64,000 nt of DNA from Bacteroidales bacterium (GCA_013138975.1 WTBR01000079.1:1-64000); one strand, 5' to 3'. Shown: positions 26,666-36,452, numbered from the stretch's first letter. The notes: generated from the sequence alone by a model not told the origin. A program made the numbers and translations.

Positions 26666-27697
26666 TTAGCTAAGTTTTTCTTTAATCAACTCAACAAACT
26701 TAATAATATCCTCTTCCTTAGTGTCGAATGATGTCATCCAACGTACTTCAGATCTGGCTTCATCCCAATCGTAGAAGAAATATTCTTGTTTCAATTCAGG
26801 GATTATTTCCGGTGGAACAATTGCAAATACACCATTTGCTTCAACTTTTTGGGTAATTTTAATTTGAGGTATATCTTTTATTTGCTGTGCTAATAATTGA
26901 GCCATTTTATTTGAATGCTTAGCATTTTCATGCCACAGATTATCAGATAAATATCGTTCAAATTGTGCAGAAATAAAACGCATTTTCGATGCTAACTGCA
27001 TTCCTTGTTTACGAATGTATTTAAAATCCTGTCCTAATTCCTTATTCAGAAATAGAATTGCTTCACCATACATCATTCCGTTTTTGGTACCACCAAATGA
27101 CAGGATATCAACTCCTGCATCTTTTGTAAATTCCTTAAATCCCGAATCCAATGCAAGGGCTGCGTTAGCAATACGCGCACCATCCATATGTAGATACATT
27201 TTATTTTGATGGGCAAAATCAGCTAATGTTTTTATTTCATTTATGGTATAAACAGTTCCCATTTCTGTTGACTGAGTAATAGAAATAATTTTAGGTTGAG
27301 AATGATGCTCAAAATCAAAACCCTTCATGTGTTTCTGAATTAGATCTATAGTAAGTTTACCATTAGGAGTTTCAACTGTAAGTAATTTAAATCCATTAAA
27401 TTTTTCAGGAGCACCGCATTCATCTTCATTAATATGAGAGGTTTCTGCACAAATTACCGAATTCCACGAACGTGTAGCAGCATTTAAACCTAATACATTT
27501 GCAGCAGTACCAGTAAAAACAAAATAAATATCGATATCATTTCCAAAGTGTTCGTGTAATTTAGCTTTTGCACGGTCAGTATAAATATCATCACCATATC
27601 CAACTGTATGACCTTCGTTTGCTTCTAAAATTGCTTTCAAAATTTCAGGATGAACACCTGAATTATTATCACTGGCAAAACCGCGTTTGTTATTCAT
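26666..27697 (-). CDS. Low-specificity L-threonine aldolase
   Basis: PLP enzyme splitting L-threonine or allo-threonine into glycine and acetaldehyde. 343 residues, as usual. Signatures are GYGDDIYTDRAKAKLHEHFG (about 33-52), FTGTAANVLGL, ETSHINEDECGAPE, LHMDGARIANA (D172 contacts the PLP ring nitrogen) and SFGGTKNGMMYGEAILF (K205 forms the Schiff base). Cytoplasmic. The leader contains short dispersed palindromes (27745-27822) shared with other intergenic sites. No operon partner. Confidence 0.92.
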   Translation of the reverse strand: MNNKRGFASDNNSGVHPEILKAILEANEGHTVGYGDDIYTDRAKAKLHEHFGNDIDIYFVFTGTAANVLGLNAATRSWNSVICAETSHINEDECGAPEKFNGFKLLTVETPNGKLTIDLIQKHMKGFDFEHHSQPKIISITQSTEMGTVYTINEIKTLADFAHQNKMYLHMDGARIANAALALDSGFKEFTKDAGVDILSFGGTKNGMMYGEAILFLNKELGQDFKYIRKQGMQLASKMRFISAQFERYLSDNLWHENAKHSNKMAQLLAQQIKDIPQIKITQKVEANGVFAIVPPEIIPELKQEYFFYDWDEARSEVRWMTSFDTKEEDIIKFVELIKEKLS

Positions 27698-27739
27698 AAA
27701 AATAATTTAAATTTCAGTAATATGTATTAATTATAATGT

Positions 27740-27822
27740 CACACTGTCCCAATAGTTATCGGGATATCGAAGTGTGTTTCAATCCTTAGTGTCATACTTC
27801 GACAAGCTCAGCATGACACTAA
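27740..27822. repeat. Two short dispersed palindromes
   Basis: CCCAATAGTTATCGGGAT at about 27748-27765 and a hairpin TTAGTGTCAT (27786-27795) / ATGACACTAA (27813-27822) whose loop contains ACTTCGACAAGCTCAGC. The same motif cores recur at about 34620-34640 and inside the repeat at 48451-48683. The hairpin may end the dipeptidase or aldolase transcripts. Confidence 0.7.
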
Positions 27823-27836
27823 CAATTGCATTTGTA

Positions 27837-29468
27837 TTAAAATTTTTCGTCGTATTTAGTCCAAAGAAAATCACCTAGATTCCATGCCTTATCAACCACT
27901 TTATTTCCCCAATCATTTGTATATTTGGTTACATAGTTGATAGTTTTTTGTGGTTTCTTTTGATTGTAAAGTTTTAAAGCTTCTTCTTCAAATGTTTTTT
28001 GATTCTCGAATAATTCCTTTTGCATTGGATTCCAAACACCATCAATATCATGACGCATATCTCCCCAACGTTGAGCTGTTAATGTTCCTAATCGGTTAAA
28101 TGCCCACCAAGCCGATTCTCTTGTATATCCATTAACTCTACCGGGAGTTTTATAAGATTGAGGTAAATCTGTTGCACTGCAATAAACAGGAACATAAATT
28201 GAAGTTGCTACATTATCTTGTGCCATCCAAACTACTCCACCAATTTCGTTAGGTAACCAATCGCGACACTGAATAATAGTTGCATACATTGTATACCATC
28301 TGGCAATAGTTCTTTCTCCTAGAAACGTAATATTTTCTGTTTCGTGATTTACACTATACCATCCCCCACTAACATTTGAAATCTCCAACTGATCATAAGG
28401 CATAAAAGGATTTGCCAAAGGAGATATAATTGATTTTCCTTCACTATCAGTAGCTTTTATACTTCGTGTCATATCATAAGGTGTTCCTTCGTAATAATCT
28501 TTGAAAACCTTAACCAAATCCCCTAAAGAAACTTTTTTATCAGGCTTTACCGAGAATGGGTAATTCTCTGCATTTGGATCTAACTTTAAAGATGGTGCCA
28601 GTAAATCAAAAATTCTCCACTCACGACGACGAGAAGCAAAAGACTTCCTACTATCAGGTGCATAAGCATAACAAAAACGGAAAGTTTCTTTTTCGTTCCA
28701 ATATCCATTTTCTTTTGCTACATCATAAATATTTTCTGATGCCATAAAGTAATCAGGTTTTTTTAAATCTATTTCTTTAATGGTACTTGCATTTACATTT
28801 GCTGCAATATGATCATCTGGAACTCTCTGAGCTACCCATACTCCACCAACTTTATCTTTACCAGGGCCGACAATTTCGAAATGCCAAACTTCTTTCGGAT
28901 CAGCAATTGTTAAGCATTCACCAGCATCATTCCAACCATATTCTTTAACTAATTCACCAGCCATTTTAATTGCTTCTCTGGCAGTTGTGCAACGCTCAAC
29001 CATTAGTTGACATAATCGTTGACAATCAATTATACCTGCATCCGACTGCAATTCACTTCTTCCTCCAAATGTTGATTCACCAATTCCCAATTGTTTTTCG
29101 TTTAAACAAGGATATGCTGAATTAACAAATTGAAATGTATGATCTACCTGAGGTATTTCACCAATCTTATCGTGTTTATATGTCGGCATTGCCTTAGTAG
29201 TATCGGCATTACGTTTATACATTGATACCATTTCACCAGATTTATGATCTTTTGCAGCTTGAATATCCATCCATGAACGTGTTCTGTGACTATCGTCGGT
29301 ATGTGAAGTAATTACTGAACCATCTTCCGAGGCTAATTTACCTACAGTAATTGAAGTACAGCCTTCAGGTACACCACCTTTCCAATCGCTCTTATCCTGT
29401 GCATTTATAGAATTTAAGAATAAAATACTTAACAATAAATTCAATGTAAGTGTAATTATTTTTTTCAT
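27837..29468 (-). CDS. Peptidase family C69 dipeptidase, secreted
   Basis: 543 residues with signal peptide MKKIITLTLNLLLSILFLNSINAQ. After a short propeptide comes EGCTSITVGKLASEDGS, where Cys37 is the expected N-terminal nucleophile of this Ntn-hydrolase family once processed. SHTDDSHRTRSW and the ECLTIADPKEVWHFEIVGPG block are also typical. The expected role is cleavage of dipeptides in the periplasm. At 543 residues it fits the longer Bacteroidota members. Monocistronic with a long repeat-bearing upstream region. Confidence 0.9.
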   Translation of the reverse strand: MKKIITLTLNLLLSILFLNSINAQDKSDWKGGVPEGCTSITVGKLASEDGSVITSHTDDSHRTRSWMDIQAAKDHKSGEMVSMYKRNADTTKAMPTYKHDKIGEIPQVDHTFQFVNSAYPCLNEKQLGIGESTFGGRSELQSDAGIIDCQRLCQLMVERCTTAREAIKMAGELVKEYGWNDAGECLTIADPKEVWHFEIVGPGKDKVGGVWVAQRVPDDHIAANVNASTIKEIDLKKPDYFMASENIYDVAKENGYWNEKETFRFCYAYAPDSRKSFASRRREWRIFDLLAPSLKLDPNAENYPFSVKPDKKVSLGDLVKVFKDYYEGTPYDMTRSIKATDSEGKSIISPLANPFMPYDQLEISNVSGGWYSVNHETENITFLGERTIARWYTMYATIIQCRDWLPNEIGGVVWMAQDNVATSIYVPVYCSATDLPQSYKTPGRVNGYTRESAWWAFNRLGTLTAQRWGDMRHDIDGVWNPMQKELFENQKTFEEEALKLYNQKKPQKTINYVTKYTNDWGNKVVDKAWNLGDFLWTKYDEKF

Positions 29469-29616
29469 ATATACTCGTTTTAAATTTGATTTGCCAATTT
29501 ACTAAAAATGTATTCTAACTTAATAGAATTATTTATATAATTTAATTTGATTGATTTATTATAAGATAGTTTAAACCCCATAAAAACTTTTATAAAGCAT
29601 TTATGAATAAGTACAA

Positions 29617-29800
29617 CTAATTAGTGTTTGTCCATAAAGTCCGACTTCTTCGTTACGCTCGCCCTATAATTGGTCATTTACAAAAGTAAACTCCCAATTC
29701 TAGGACTTCACAAGCCTTGAATTCGAACTTTCTGAACCAAACACCCAACTTTATAGACAGACTCTAATTAGTCTTTACATGAAAACGCCAAATATTCAAC
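29617..29800. repeat. Nested-hairpin repeat, diverged copy C
   Basis: Same architecture as copy A but different bases. Inner stem TTTAC-AAAA-GTAAA (29677-29690) sits within CCTATAATTGG (29663-29673) / CCAATTCTAGG (29694-29704). An outer pair GTCCATAAAGT / ACTTTATAGAC brackets the whole at about 29629-29639 and 29749-29759. The stretch AGTCTTTACATGAAAACGCC at about 29772-29791 matches the left end of copy A (AGTCTTTGCAAGAAAACGCC). Confidence 0.65.
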
Positions 29801-29990
29801 AAAACCATGGTTTACAGGATTATGATGGATATATTAAACTAAATACTTTAGTTATGATTCATTTTTAATAAGGATACGTTTAAAAGGTCTTTCAAATAAT
29901 GAACCTGTGCGATTGTATTTTTTATTGAAATATTTAGTATATGCGTTAAATAAGTGTGATAAGTGTCTACTAGGATTTGGATTTTTGACT

Positions 29991-30051
29991 CTTTCAGGTG
30001 CTACGCACTCTGAAAGGTCATTAAAACTTGACAGAGTCCATAGACCTGTCA
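29991..30051. repeat. Pair of small hairpins at the 3' end of the FAD/Fe-S gene
   Basis: CTTTCAG (29991-29997) / CTGAAAG (30010-30016), and TGACAG (30029-30034) / CTGTCA (30046-30051) with GTC/GAC extending the second stem. Immediately behind the gene's stop on the minus strand, so they may act as terminator or belong to the short dispersed palindromes. Apart from these and copy C, the 29469-30058 gap has no gene. Confidence 0.5.
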
Positions 30052-30058
30052 GTGTTTA

Positions 30059-32983
30059 TTATATTATAGCTTCATACAAAATTTCAACGGGATGTAAAGC
30101 ATTACGTCCCGTTCCATCTTTAATCTGATGACGGCAACTTGTTCCGGGAGCAGCTATCAATATATCCTGATTAGATTCACGAACTGCCGGAAATAGCACC
30201 ATCTCTCCTATTTTCATTGATACTTCATAGTGTTCTTTTTCATAACCAAAAGATCCTGCCATACCGCAACAACCTGATGGTATTTCTTCAACTAAATAGT
30301 TTTCAGGAAATGATAATAAAAATTTAGTTGGATCGGTTGATGCAACAGCCTTTTGCTGACAATGACCGTGTAATTTTATATTCCTTTTTTCCTTGGTAAA
30401 TAGATCTTTAGTAATGTTTCCTGATTCAATCTCACGTTTTAAAAATTCATCTATCATTAAAGCATTTTTTCCTAAATTAATTGCTGTTTGTTTTAATTCC
30501 TTACCCACTAAATCAGGGTACTCATCTCTAAAAGTTAATATTGCAGAAGGTTCTATGCCCACTAAAGGTGATTTATCTGTTATAATGTCTTTTAAGTAGT
30601 TAACATTCTTAATTCCTATTTTCTTGGCTTTACGTATTAATCCTTTCGACAAGTATGTTCTTCCGCTATCTATATGCTTAGGTATAATAACTTGATATCC
30701 TAATCGTGTTAACAATTGAACAGTTTTAATACCTATATCAGTATCATTATAATTGGTAAATTCATCATTGAATAAATAAACCTTTCTCTTATTATTTTGA
30801 TTTCCTGTTAATTCAGAAACGTATTGTTTCATCCATTTATTCATTGTTTGATTTCCAAGTAATGGCATACTTCTCTTAGGTGCAAATCCAATTAAATTCA
30901 TAATAAATGAAGAAATCGCTTTATTCTTCATAACTAAATTATACAAACCAGGCCATACGGAAGCTAACTTATTAATTTCTGTTATATATGCTATAAGCTT
31001 TGATCGAAAAGGAACACCATGAGCATCATAATAATGTTGCAGAAATTCAGCTTTTAATTTAGCTACATCTACACTCGAAGGACATTCTGATTTACATGCC
31101 TTACACGATAAGCATAAATCCATAACCTCTTTTATCTCCTCATGATCAAAAGGATTTTTCTTTGTGGAATTAGTTAAAAATTCGCGTAATATATTGGCAC
31201 GTGCCCGCGTTACATCATTTTCGTTACGAGTAGCCATATAACTTGGGCACATGGTACCACCAGTTTTTTCAGTTTTTCTGCAATCTCCACTCCCATTACA
31301 TTTTTCTGTAGCTCGAAGAATTCCTCCTACATTCGAAAAATCAAAAACAGTTTCTATTTCAGGTTCTTTTCTATCTGATTCATATCGCAAATTTGAGGTC
31401 ATTGAAGGAACATCAACGACTTTACCAGGATTAAAAATATTATTCGGATCCCAAACTGATTTTAAATCCTGTAATAATATATAATTCTTTTTACCTATTA
31501 TTATTGGAATAAACTCCCCTCGAACCCTACCATCACCATGTTCTCCACTTAATGAGCCATTATATTTTTTAACTAAATGAGCAATTTCTAAACCAATGGT
31601 TCTAAACATTGCTACATCCTTAGAATCTTTCAAATTTAAAATTGGTCGCAAATGTAATTCACCTGAGCCTATATGAGCATGATAAACACATTTAAGTTTA
31701 TGTTTTTTAAGAATGATTTTAAAATCATCCATATAATCTGGCAATACCTCGACATTAACTGCTGTATCCTCAATTATTGAAACCGGCTTTGCATCACCCT
31801 CCATATTTGACAATACACCAAGTCCTGCTTTTCGCAAAGCCCAAACCTTTTTAGTATCATCACCATGTATTATAGGAAAATGATAACCGTAACCGGATTT
31901 TTTAAAATCATCAATTAAATTTTTACATGAATTATTGATTTCTTCTTTGCTATGTCGAGCAAATTCAATGATTAATATTGCCCCTGGATTACCATCAACA
32001 AATTCACGATTTTTTAATTGATTACGATTCCCCTTGGTAAGATTTAGAATAGTATCATCCATCATTTCTACTGCGCCAGGATTATACTTTAAAGCTATCA
32101 AATTAGCTTTAAATGCCTCTTCCTTTGTTTTAAAATGAGCAGCAACAACGGCAATATTTTGCGGAGGTGTTTCAACTAAATTAAGTTTTATTTCGGTTAT
32201 GAAACCTAAGGTTCCTTCGGAACCACAAATTAGTTTTGAGAAATTAAATTGATTATTTGTATTTGTAAAAGGCTCTGTTTCAAGAAGCATATCAATTGCA
32301 TATCCTGTATTACGCCTGTAGATTGATTTATCGGGAAACTCTTTACGAATCTCTGTTTGATTTTCTATATTCGATAAAACCGTGTTTATATTTTGATATA
32401 TCTTGTTTTCTAACCGATCTCCTTTGAATTTTTCTTCAAATTCCTTTTTATCAATAGATTCAAAAACAACCTCTTTACCATCACTTAAGATTACATTTGT
32501 TGCTAAAGTATGATCACGAGTTGTTCCATAAATAATTGAGTGTGAACCACAAGCATTATTTCCAACCATCCCTCCAATCATACATCTATTTGCAGTTGAT
32601 GTTTCAGGGCCAAAAAATAATCCATGGGGCTTTAAATTCATATTCAGTTCATCGAGAATAACTCCAGGTTGTACCCTTACCCATCGTTCTTCCACATTTA
32701 ACTCTAATATCTCAGTAAAATATTTTGAAATATCAACTATAATACCATTTCCAACAACCTGTCCTGCCAATGATGTTCCAGCTGTACGAGGAATTAGAGA
32801 AGTCTTATGTTGACTTGCAAACTCAATAAGTTTTATTAAATCACTCTTATCTTTGGGTCGAGCAACAGCTAATGGTAGTTCACGATATGCAGATGCATCC
32901 GTTGAATATAATATTCTATTTTTTTTATCGGTAAATAAATCTCCATTTAATTGAGAGCTAAGTTCCTGTAGCTTATTTAACAT
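30059..32983 (-). CDS. FAD-linked oxidase with Fe-S and CCG domains (D-lactate/2-hydroxyacid dehydrogenase-like)
   Basis: 974 residues with three parts. An FAD_binding_4 domain (PRTAGTSLAGQVVGNGIIVDIS, then GGMVGNNACGSHS near 125) is followed by an FAD-oxidase C domain with HAHIGSGELHLRP and SGEHGDGRVRGEF. A ferredoxin-like part shows CNGSGDCRK and CLSCKACKSECPSSVDV (about 580-655). The C-terminal part has one CCG-type motif (GCCGMAGSFGYEKEHYEVS). This is the YdiJ/Dld-type single-chain layout, probably oxidising D-lactate or D-2-hydroxy acids at the inner face of the membrane and passing electrons to a quinone or other carrier. Substrate is inference. Confidence 0.88.
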   Translation of the reverse strand: MLNKLQELSSQLNGDLFTDKKNRILYSTDASAYRELPLAVARPKDKSDLIKLIEFASQHKTSLIPRTAGTSLAGQVVGNGIIVDISKYFTEILELNVEERWVRVQPGVILDELNMNLKPHGLFFGPETSTANRCMIGGMVGNNACGSHSIIYGTTRDHTLATNVILSDGKEVVFESIDKKEFEEKFKGDRLENKIYQNINTVLSNIENQTEIRKEFPDKSIYRRNTGYAIDMLLETEPFTNTNNQFNFSKLICGSEGTLGFITEIKLNLVETPPQNIAVVAAHFKTKEEAFKANLIALKYNPGAVEMMDDTILNLTKGNRNQLKNREFVDGNPGAILIIEFARHSKEEINNSCKNLIDDFKKSGYGYHFPIIHGDDTKKVWALRKAGLGVLSNMEGDAKPVSIIEDTAVNVEVLPDYMDDFKIILKKHKLKCVYHAHIGSGELHLRPILNLKDSKDVAMFRTIGLEIAHLVKKYNGSLSGEHGDGRVRGEFIPIIIGKKNYILLQDLKSVWDPNNIFNPGKVVDVPSMTSNLRYESDRKEPEIETVFDFSNVGGILRATEKCNGSGDCRKTEKTGGTMCPSYMATRNENDVTRARANILREFLTNSTKKNPFDHEEIKEVMDLCLSCKACKSECPSSVDVAKLKAEFLQHYYDAHGVPFRSKLIAYITEINKLASVWPGLYNLVMKNKAISSFIMNLIGFAPKRSMPLLGNQTMNKWMKQYVSELTGNQNNKRKVYLFNDEFTNYNDTDIGIKTVQLLTRLGYQVIIPKHIDSGRTYLSKGLIRKAKKIGIKNVNYLKDIITDKSPLVGIEPSAILTFRDEYPDLVGKELKQTAINLGKNALMIDEFLKREIESGNITKDLFTKEKRNIKLHGHCQQKAVASTDPTKFLLSFPENYLVEEIPSGCCGMAGSFGYEKEHYEVSMKIGEMVLFPAVRESNQDILIAAPGTSCRHQIKDGTGRNALHPVEILYEAII

Positions 32984-33083
32984 ACTTTCTATATATAAAA
33001 TGTATATTGTAAAAATAGTAACATCTAAATAAAGCTAAACTTTTTCGGCACTATTTATTAAAATTTTATGTAAATTTTCTTTT

Positions 33084-33113
33084 TTGCATTTAGTATAAAT
33101 TAATGTATTTTTG
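33084..33113 (+). promoter_or_regulatory. Bacteroidota-type promoter of sucD
   Basis: TTG at 33084-33086 and TATTTTTG at 33106-33113, 19 bases apart, fit the TTG / TAnnTTTG consensus. The ATG follows 24 bases later. Confidence 0.6.
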
Positions 33114-33137
33114 ATTAATCATTAAAATTTTTTACAA

Positions 33138-34010
33138 ATGAGTGTATTAGTAAATAAGGATTCGAAAATTATAGTTCAAGGATTTACTGGAAGTGAAGGT
33201 ACTTTTCACGCACAACAAATGATTGAATATGGAACCAAGGTTGTTGGTGGAGTAACTCCTGGAAAAGGTGGTCAGACACATTTAAATATGCCAGTTTTTA
33301 ATACTGTCGAGGATGCAGTAAAAACAACAGGATCAGATGTTTCAGTAATTTTTGTTCCTCCTGCCTTTTGTGCTGATGCAATTATGGAAGCTGCTGATGC
33401 AGGGATTAAAGTTATTGTAACTATCACAGAGGGTATTCCTACTTCTGATATGGTTAAGGTTAAAGAATATTTAAAGGATAAAGACTGTAGAATGGTTGGT
33501 CCTAATTGTCCGGGGATTATAACACCGGGAGAAGCAAAAGTGGGGATTATGCCAGGATTCATTCATAGAAAAGGTACTATTGGTATTATATCCCGATCGG
33601 GTACATTAACATACGAAGCTGTTGACCAGATTACAAAAATGGGTTTAGGACAATCGACCTGTATTGGTATTGGTGGTGATCCAATTATTGGAACAACTAC
33701 ACTTGATGCAGTAAAATTACTAATGGATGATTCCGAAACAGAAGGAATCATTATGATCGGAGAAATTGGCGGAAGCATGGAAGCCGAAGCTGCTGAATGG
33801 ATTAAAGAGCACGGAACAAAACCCGTTGTAGGATTTATTGCAGGAAAAACAGCTCCTAAAGGTAGACGAATGGGACATGCCGGAGCCATTATTGGTGGTA
33901 AGGCAGATACTGCTGAAGCAAAAATGGAAATCATGACTAATTGTGGTATATATGTGGTAGAATCACCTGCTGAAATTGGAAAGAAAATGTTTGAAGTATT
34001 AAAAAAATAA
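33138..34010 (+). CDS. sucD: Succinyl-CoA ligase (ADP/GDP-forming) alpha subunit
   Basis: Interconverts succinyl-CoA and succinate with nucleotide triphosphate. 290 residues, full length. The CoA-binding Rossmann start ([22 protein letters not shown]), [26 protein letters not shown] and the phosphohistidine loop [13 protein letters not shown] with H247 are all present. The beta subunit gene sucC is not adjacent on either side and must be elsewhere. It has its own promoter and a weaker hairpin behind it. Confidence 0.95.
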   Translation: MSVLVNKDSKIIVQGFTGSEGTFHAQQMIEYGTKVVGGVTPGKGGQTHLNMPVFNTVEDAVKTTGSDVSVIFVPPAFCADAIMEAADAGIKVIVTITEGIPTSDMVKVKEYLKDKDCRMVGPNCPGIITPGEAKVGIMPGFIHRKGTIGIISRSGTLTYEAVDQITKMGLGQSTCIGIGGDPIIGTTTLDAVKLLMDDSETEGIIMIGEIGGSMEAEAAEWIKEHGTKPVVGFIAGKTAPKGRRMGHAGAIIGGKADTAEAKMEIMTNCGIYVVESPAEIGKKMFEVLKK

Positions 34011-34021
34011 CTTACACATTT

Positions 34022-34052
34022 ACAAGCGGATAAAATTATTATTCGCTTGTAT
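34022..34052 (+). terminator. Possible terminator after sucD
   Basis: ACAAGCG and CGCTTGT separated by about 15 AT-rich bases, then TATTCTTT. Short stem, long loop. Confidence 0.5.
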
Positions 34053-34124
34053 TCTTTATATAGCTTAAATAACTATTAATCAAAAAGATCTTGTAAGTGA
34101 TCATATAGGAGTTTACATTAACAA

Positions 34125-34496
34125 ATGTTAAGAAACTGGGAAGATATAGTAGTTGTAATAGCTGAAGATGAGCAGATAAATTATTTATTTCTTAAAGCTG
34201 TATTAAAACCTACAAAGGCTAAAATAATTTGGACTAAAACCGGAAGAGAAACCATTCATATTTGTAATTCAGAAAAAGTAGATATTATTTTAATGGATAT
34301 CAAAATGCCTGATTTAAATGGATTAGAAGCTACTATTGAAATAAAAAAAACTTACCCTAACTTACCCATAGTAGCACAAACAGCTTATGCAATGGAAGAA
34401 GATGAAGTAGCCAGTATTAAGGCTGGTTGCAATGATTATATTTCAAAGCCTATCCGACCCGACAACTTATTAACCATAATGTCGAAATTCATATAA
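34125..34496 (+). CDS. Single-domain response regulator receiver protein
   Basis: 123 residues, a lone CheY-like receiver. The acidic pocket is AEDE (13-16), the phospho-acceptor is D58 in ILMDIKMP, the switch residue is T86 in VAQTAYAM and the conserved lysine is K108 in SKPI. It has no output domain, so it probably works by protein contact, or is a detached receiver of a hybrid kinase. No histidine kinase gene lies near. A composite repeat follows directly behind the stop. Confidence 0.88.
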   Translation: MLRNWEDIVVVIAEDEQINYLFLKAVLKPTKAKIIWTKTGRETIHICNSEKVDIILMDIKMPDLNGLEATIEIKKTYPNLPIVAQTAYAMEEDEVASIKAGCNDYISKPIRPDNLLTIMSKFI

Positions 34497-34714
34497 AAAT
34501 GAACTACTCCGCTGCAAGCAGACGGGGTATCAATAAAAGATTTCTTTTTAATTTCACCCAGAGGGGTGGGGAACCTGACTGGCTTCAGGCAAGTTATGAC
34601 CCAAGAGATCCTTCGACTTCACTTCGACAAGCTCAGTGGAGTCCGTTCGGGATCAGTTCAACTAGATACTTTCAGTTCACTATCGTTCCTGAAATTATAG
34701 TTTCACTGAACTAA
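34497..34714. repeat. Composite of short dispersed palindromes
   Basis: A train of hairpins between two convergent genes: CCGCTGC-AA-GCAGACGG at about 34509-34526, CCTGA...TCAGG at about 34573-34590, the CACTTCGACAAGCTCAG unit at about 34622-34638, and AGTTCA...TGAACT at about 34673-34714. The last reaches the end of the barrel gene. G+C is visibly higher than around it. A 71-codon open frame runs through but is a by-product of the repeat. Confidence 0.65.
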
Positions 34715-35319
34715 ATTGCAATAGAAAATCCTATTCTTAACTGAGGATAAGTGTATGGATTATTAGAAGTTTCGTTAACGTTCCACAATAATATAATATA
34801 GGATTTTGAACCTTTTCCTATTTGTTGAAAATATCCTCCGCCAATAAGTATATTGTGTAACCAATACCTATCATAATTTAAATCAGGATCATTAAAATAG
34901 ATATAATTATACTCTGTATTTAAAAATTCATATTCGATATGAGCAATAATTCCACTGTGCCCTTTTACCTTAACAAGGTTTCTAAAATCCTTTATAATTG
35001 CAATTTGAGAAAAAACACTTCCTCCATATACGCTTGTTTCAAAATTGCCTGCAATTGATCTTTTATCATTGTAATATTGATACTTACCACTTAATCCCAA
35101 ATTAAACCTTTCTGTTATTTGTAATCCAAATACTGCGTTTACATCAACATAGGTATATGAACCTAAGCCCAACCACAATGATCCTCCCCAAAATAAATGC
35201 ATCTCTTTTTCTTTATTGTTTGTATTTTTATCACCCTCGTTATTTTCCTGCGCAAAGCATTGATTTACAATAAATGAAAATAAGAACAAACAACTCAATG
35301 ATACTTTTATAAATTTCAT
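34711..35319 (-). CDS. Predicted outer-membrane beta-barrel protein
   Basis: 202 residues from the ATG at 35319; a start 18 bases further up is possible but places MFKIVI before the signal peptide. Signal peptide MKFIKVSLSCLFLFSFIVNQCFAQ, an acidic/Asn-rich linker (ENNEGDKNTNNKEK), then alternating strands with aromatic girdle residues (LWLGLGSYTYVDVNAVFGLQI, LRIGFSIAI at the C-terminus). This resembles small Bacteroidota porin-like proteins, probably eight strands. No specific family recognised. Confidence 0.65.
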   Translation of the reverse strand: MKFIKVSLSCLFLFSFIVNQCFAQENNEGDKNTNNKEKEMHLFWGGSLWLGLGSYTYVDVNAVFGLQITERFNLGLSGKYQYYNDKRSIAGNFETSVYGGSVFSQIAIIKDFRNLVKVKGHSGIIAHIEYEFLNTEYNYIYFNDPDLNYDRYWLHNILIGGGYFQQIGKGSKSYIILLWNVNETSNNPYTYPQLRIGFSIAI

Positions 35320-35574
35320 AATTACAATTTTAAACAAACAAATTTATTAAATCATAAAAAATATTTAAATTACCCAATAATTAGTTAAACCTGTTTTTTA
35401 CATTAGTAAATAAGATACATGAAAAATTATCATGTAAATTCAAAGATAATGAGTTAACATTTCAGGTTCAACAAATTTTAATGCAAAGTGTTTTAAAGGT
35501 GCATTATATCAATTAAATACAATGCTTATTAAAATATCTAATAGATAATACAATTTAAATATAAACCAAATATA

Positions 35575-36288
35575 ATGAATATAGTAATTACAGGAACAAG
35601 CAAAGGAATTGGCTATCAAATTGCAAAATTATTTGCTGAAGATGAAAATAACACAGTAATTGCAATAGCTCGTAGTGAGAATCTACTAAAAGAGCTAAAG
35701 AATGAATGTATTAGGCAAAATCTAAAAAGTAAGCTTAAAATAATTGTATTTGATATTGAAGATCCAAAAAATGTTAAAAACAATCTAAAGAATGAAATTT
35801 TTAAGTATATACAATCCATTGATATCTTAATAAACAATGCAGGATATTTGAAGCACAGTGCATTTATTGATACTGAGATTGATGAAATCATAAAGATTTT
35901 TAATATAAACTTGATTAGTCATTCTGTTTTAATTCAAGATCTTATTCCAATGTTAAAGGAAAGCAAACAAAGCCATGTTATAAATATTTCTAGTATGGGT
36001 GGTTTTCAGGGTAGTTCTAAATTTCCCGGTTTATCATTTTATAGTTCAAGCAAAGCTGCATTGGCAAATTTAACGGAATGTTTGGCTGAGGAATTTAAAT
36101 CAGATAACATAAAATTTAATTGTTTGGCTTTAGGTGCCGTAAATACTGAAATGCTAAAATTAGCATTCCCAGATTATGATGCTCCATTAAGCGCTCATGA
36201 AATGGCAAATTTTATTTATGATTTTGCTATAAACGGTAGTAGATATTTTAATGGAAAGATACTACCGGTAAACCTTTCAACACCATAA
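35575..36288 (+). CDS. Short-chain dehydrogenase/reductase
   Basis: 237 residues of the classical SDR fold. Cofactor loop GTSKGIG (7-13), NNAG (87-90), catalytic Ser139/140 in NISSMGG, Tyr156 and Lys160 in YSSSK. IARS after the second strand suggests NADP(H) preference, by analogy with Arg-containing families. Substrate not predictable; the neighbours are a foldback element and the acid kinase operon, which give no hint. Cytoplasmic. Confidence 0.88.
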   Translation: MNIVITGTSKGIGYQIAKLFAEDENNTVIAIARSENLLKELKNECIRQNLKSKLKIIVFDIEDPKNVKNNLKNEIFKYIQSIDILINNAGYLKHSAFIDTEIDEIIKIFNINLISHSVLIQDLIPMLKESKQSHVINISSMGGFQGSSKFPGLSFYSSSKAALANLTECLAEEFKSDNIKFNCLALGAVNTEMLKLAFPDYDAPLSAHEMANFIYDFAINGSRYFNGKILPVNLSTP

Positions 36289-36291
36289 TAA

Positions 36292-36451
36292 TACCAATTA
36301 AACACCAAAATGACCGATATAATTCGTTTCTTTTTTACTTATATTTCTTCAAAAAATAAAACCGTAGCTACGGCTATGCTTGGATTTTTTGAATTATCTA
36401 AGCAAAAAATAATTCAAATTATTTATAGTTCATTTTGAAATTTAATTGATA
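36292..36451. repeat. Foldback (MITE-like) element
   Basis: About 160 bp with imperfect terminal inverted repeats. The left arm TACCAATTAAACACCAAAA (36292-36310) and its continuation TGA pair with the right arm 36430-36451, which read in reverse is TATCAATTAAATTTCAAAA then TGA. Inside, TTCAAAAAAT (36348-36357) pairs with ATTTTTTGAA (36384-36393) around a perfect CCGTAGCTACGG palindrome (36362-36373). It begins four bases after the SDR stop and carries no ORF. Confidence 0.7.
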
Positions 36452-36452
36452 T

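Noticed and set aside
33563..33934. A 123-codon minus-strand frame inside sucD
   Set aside because: sucD is intact and highly conserved on the plus strand; the mirror frame has no recognisable domain.
34499..34714. A 71-codon frame directly behind the response regulator
   Set aside because: The stretch is made of dispersed palindromes and the translated product is not protein-like.
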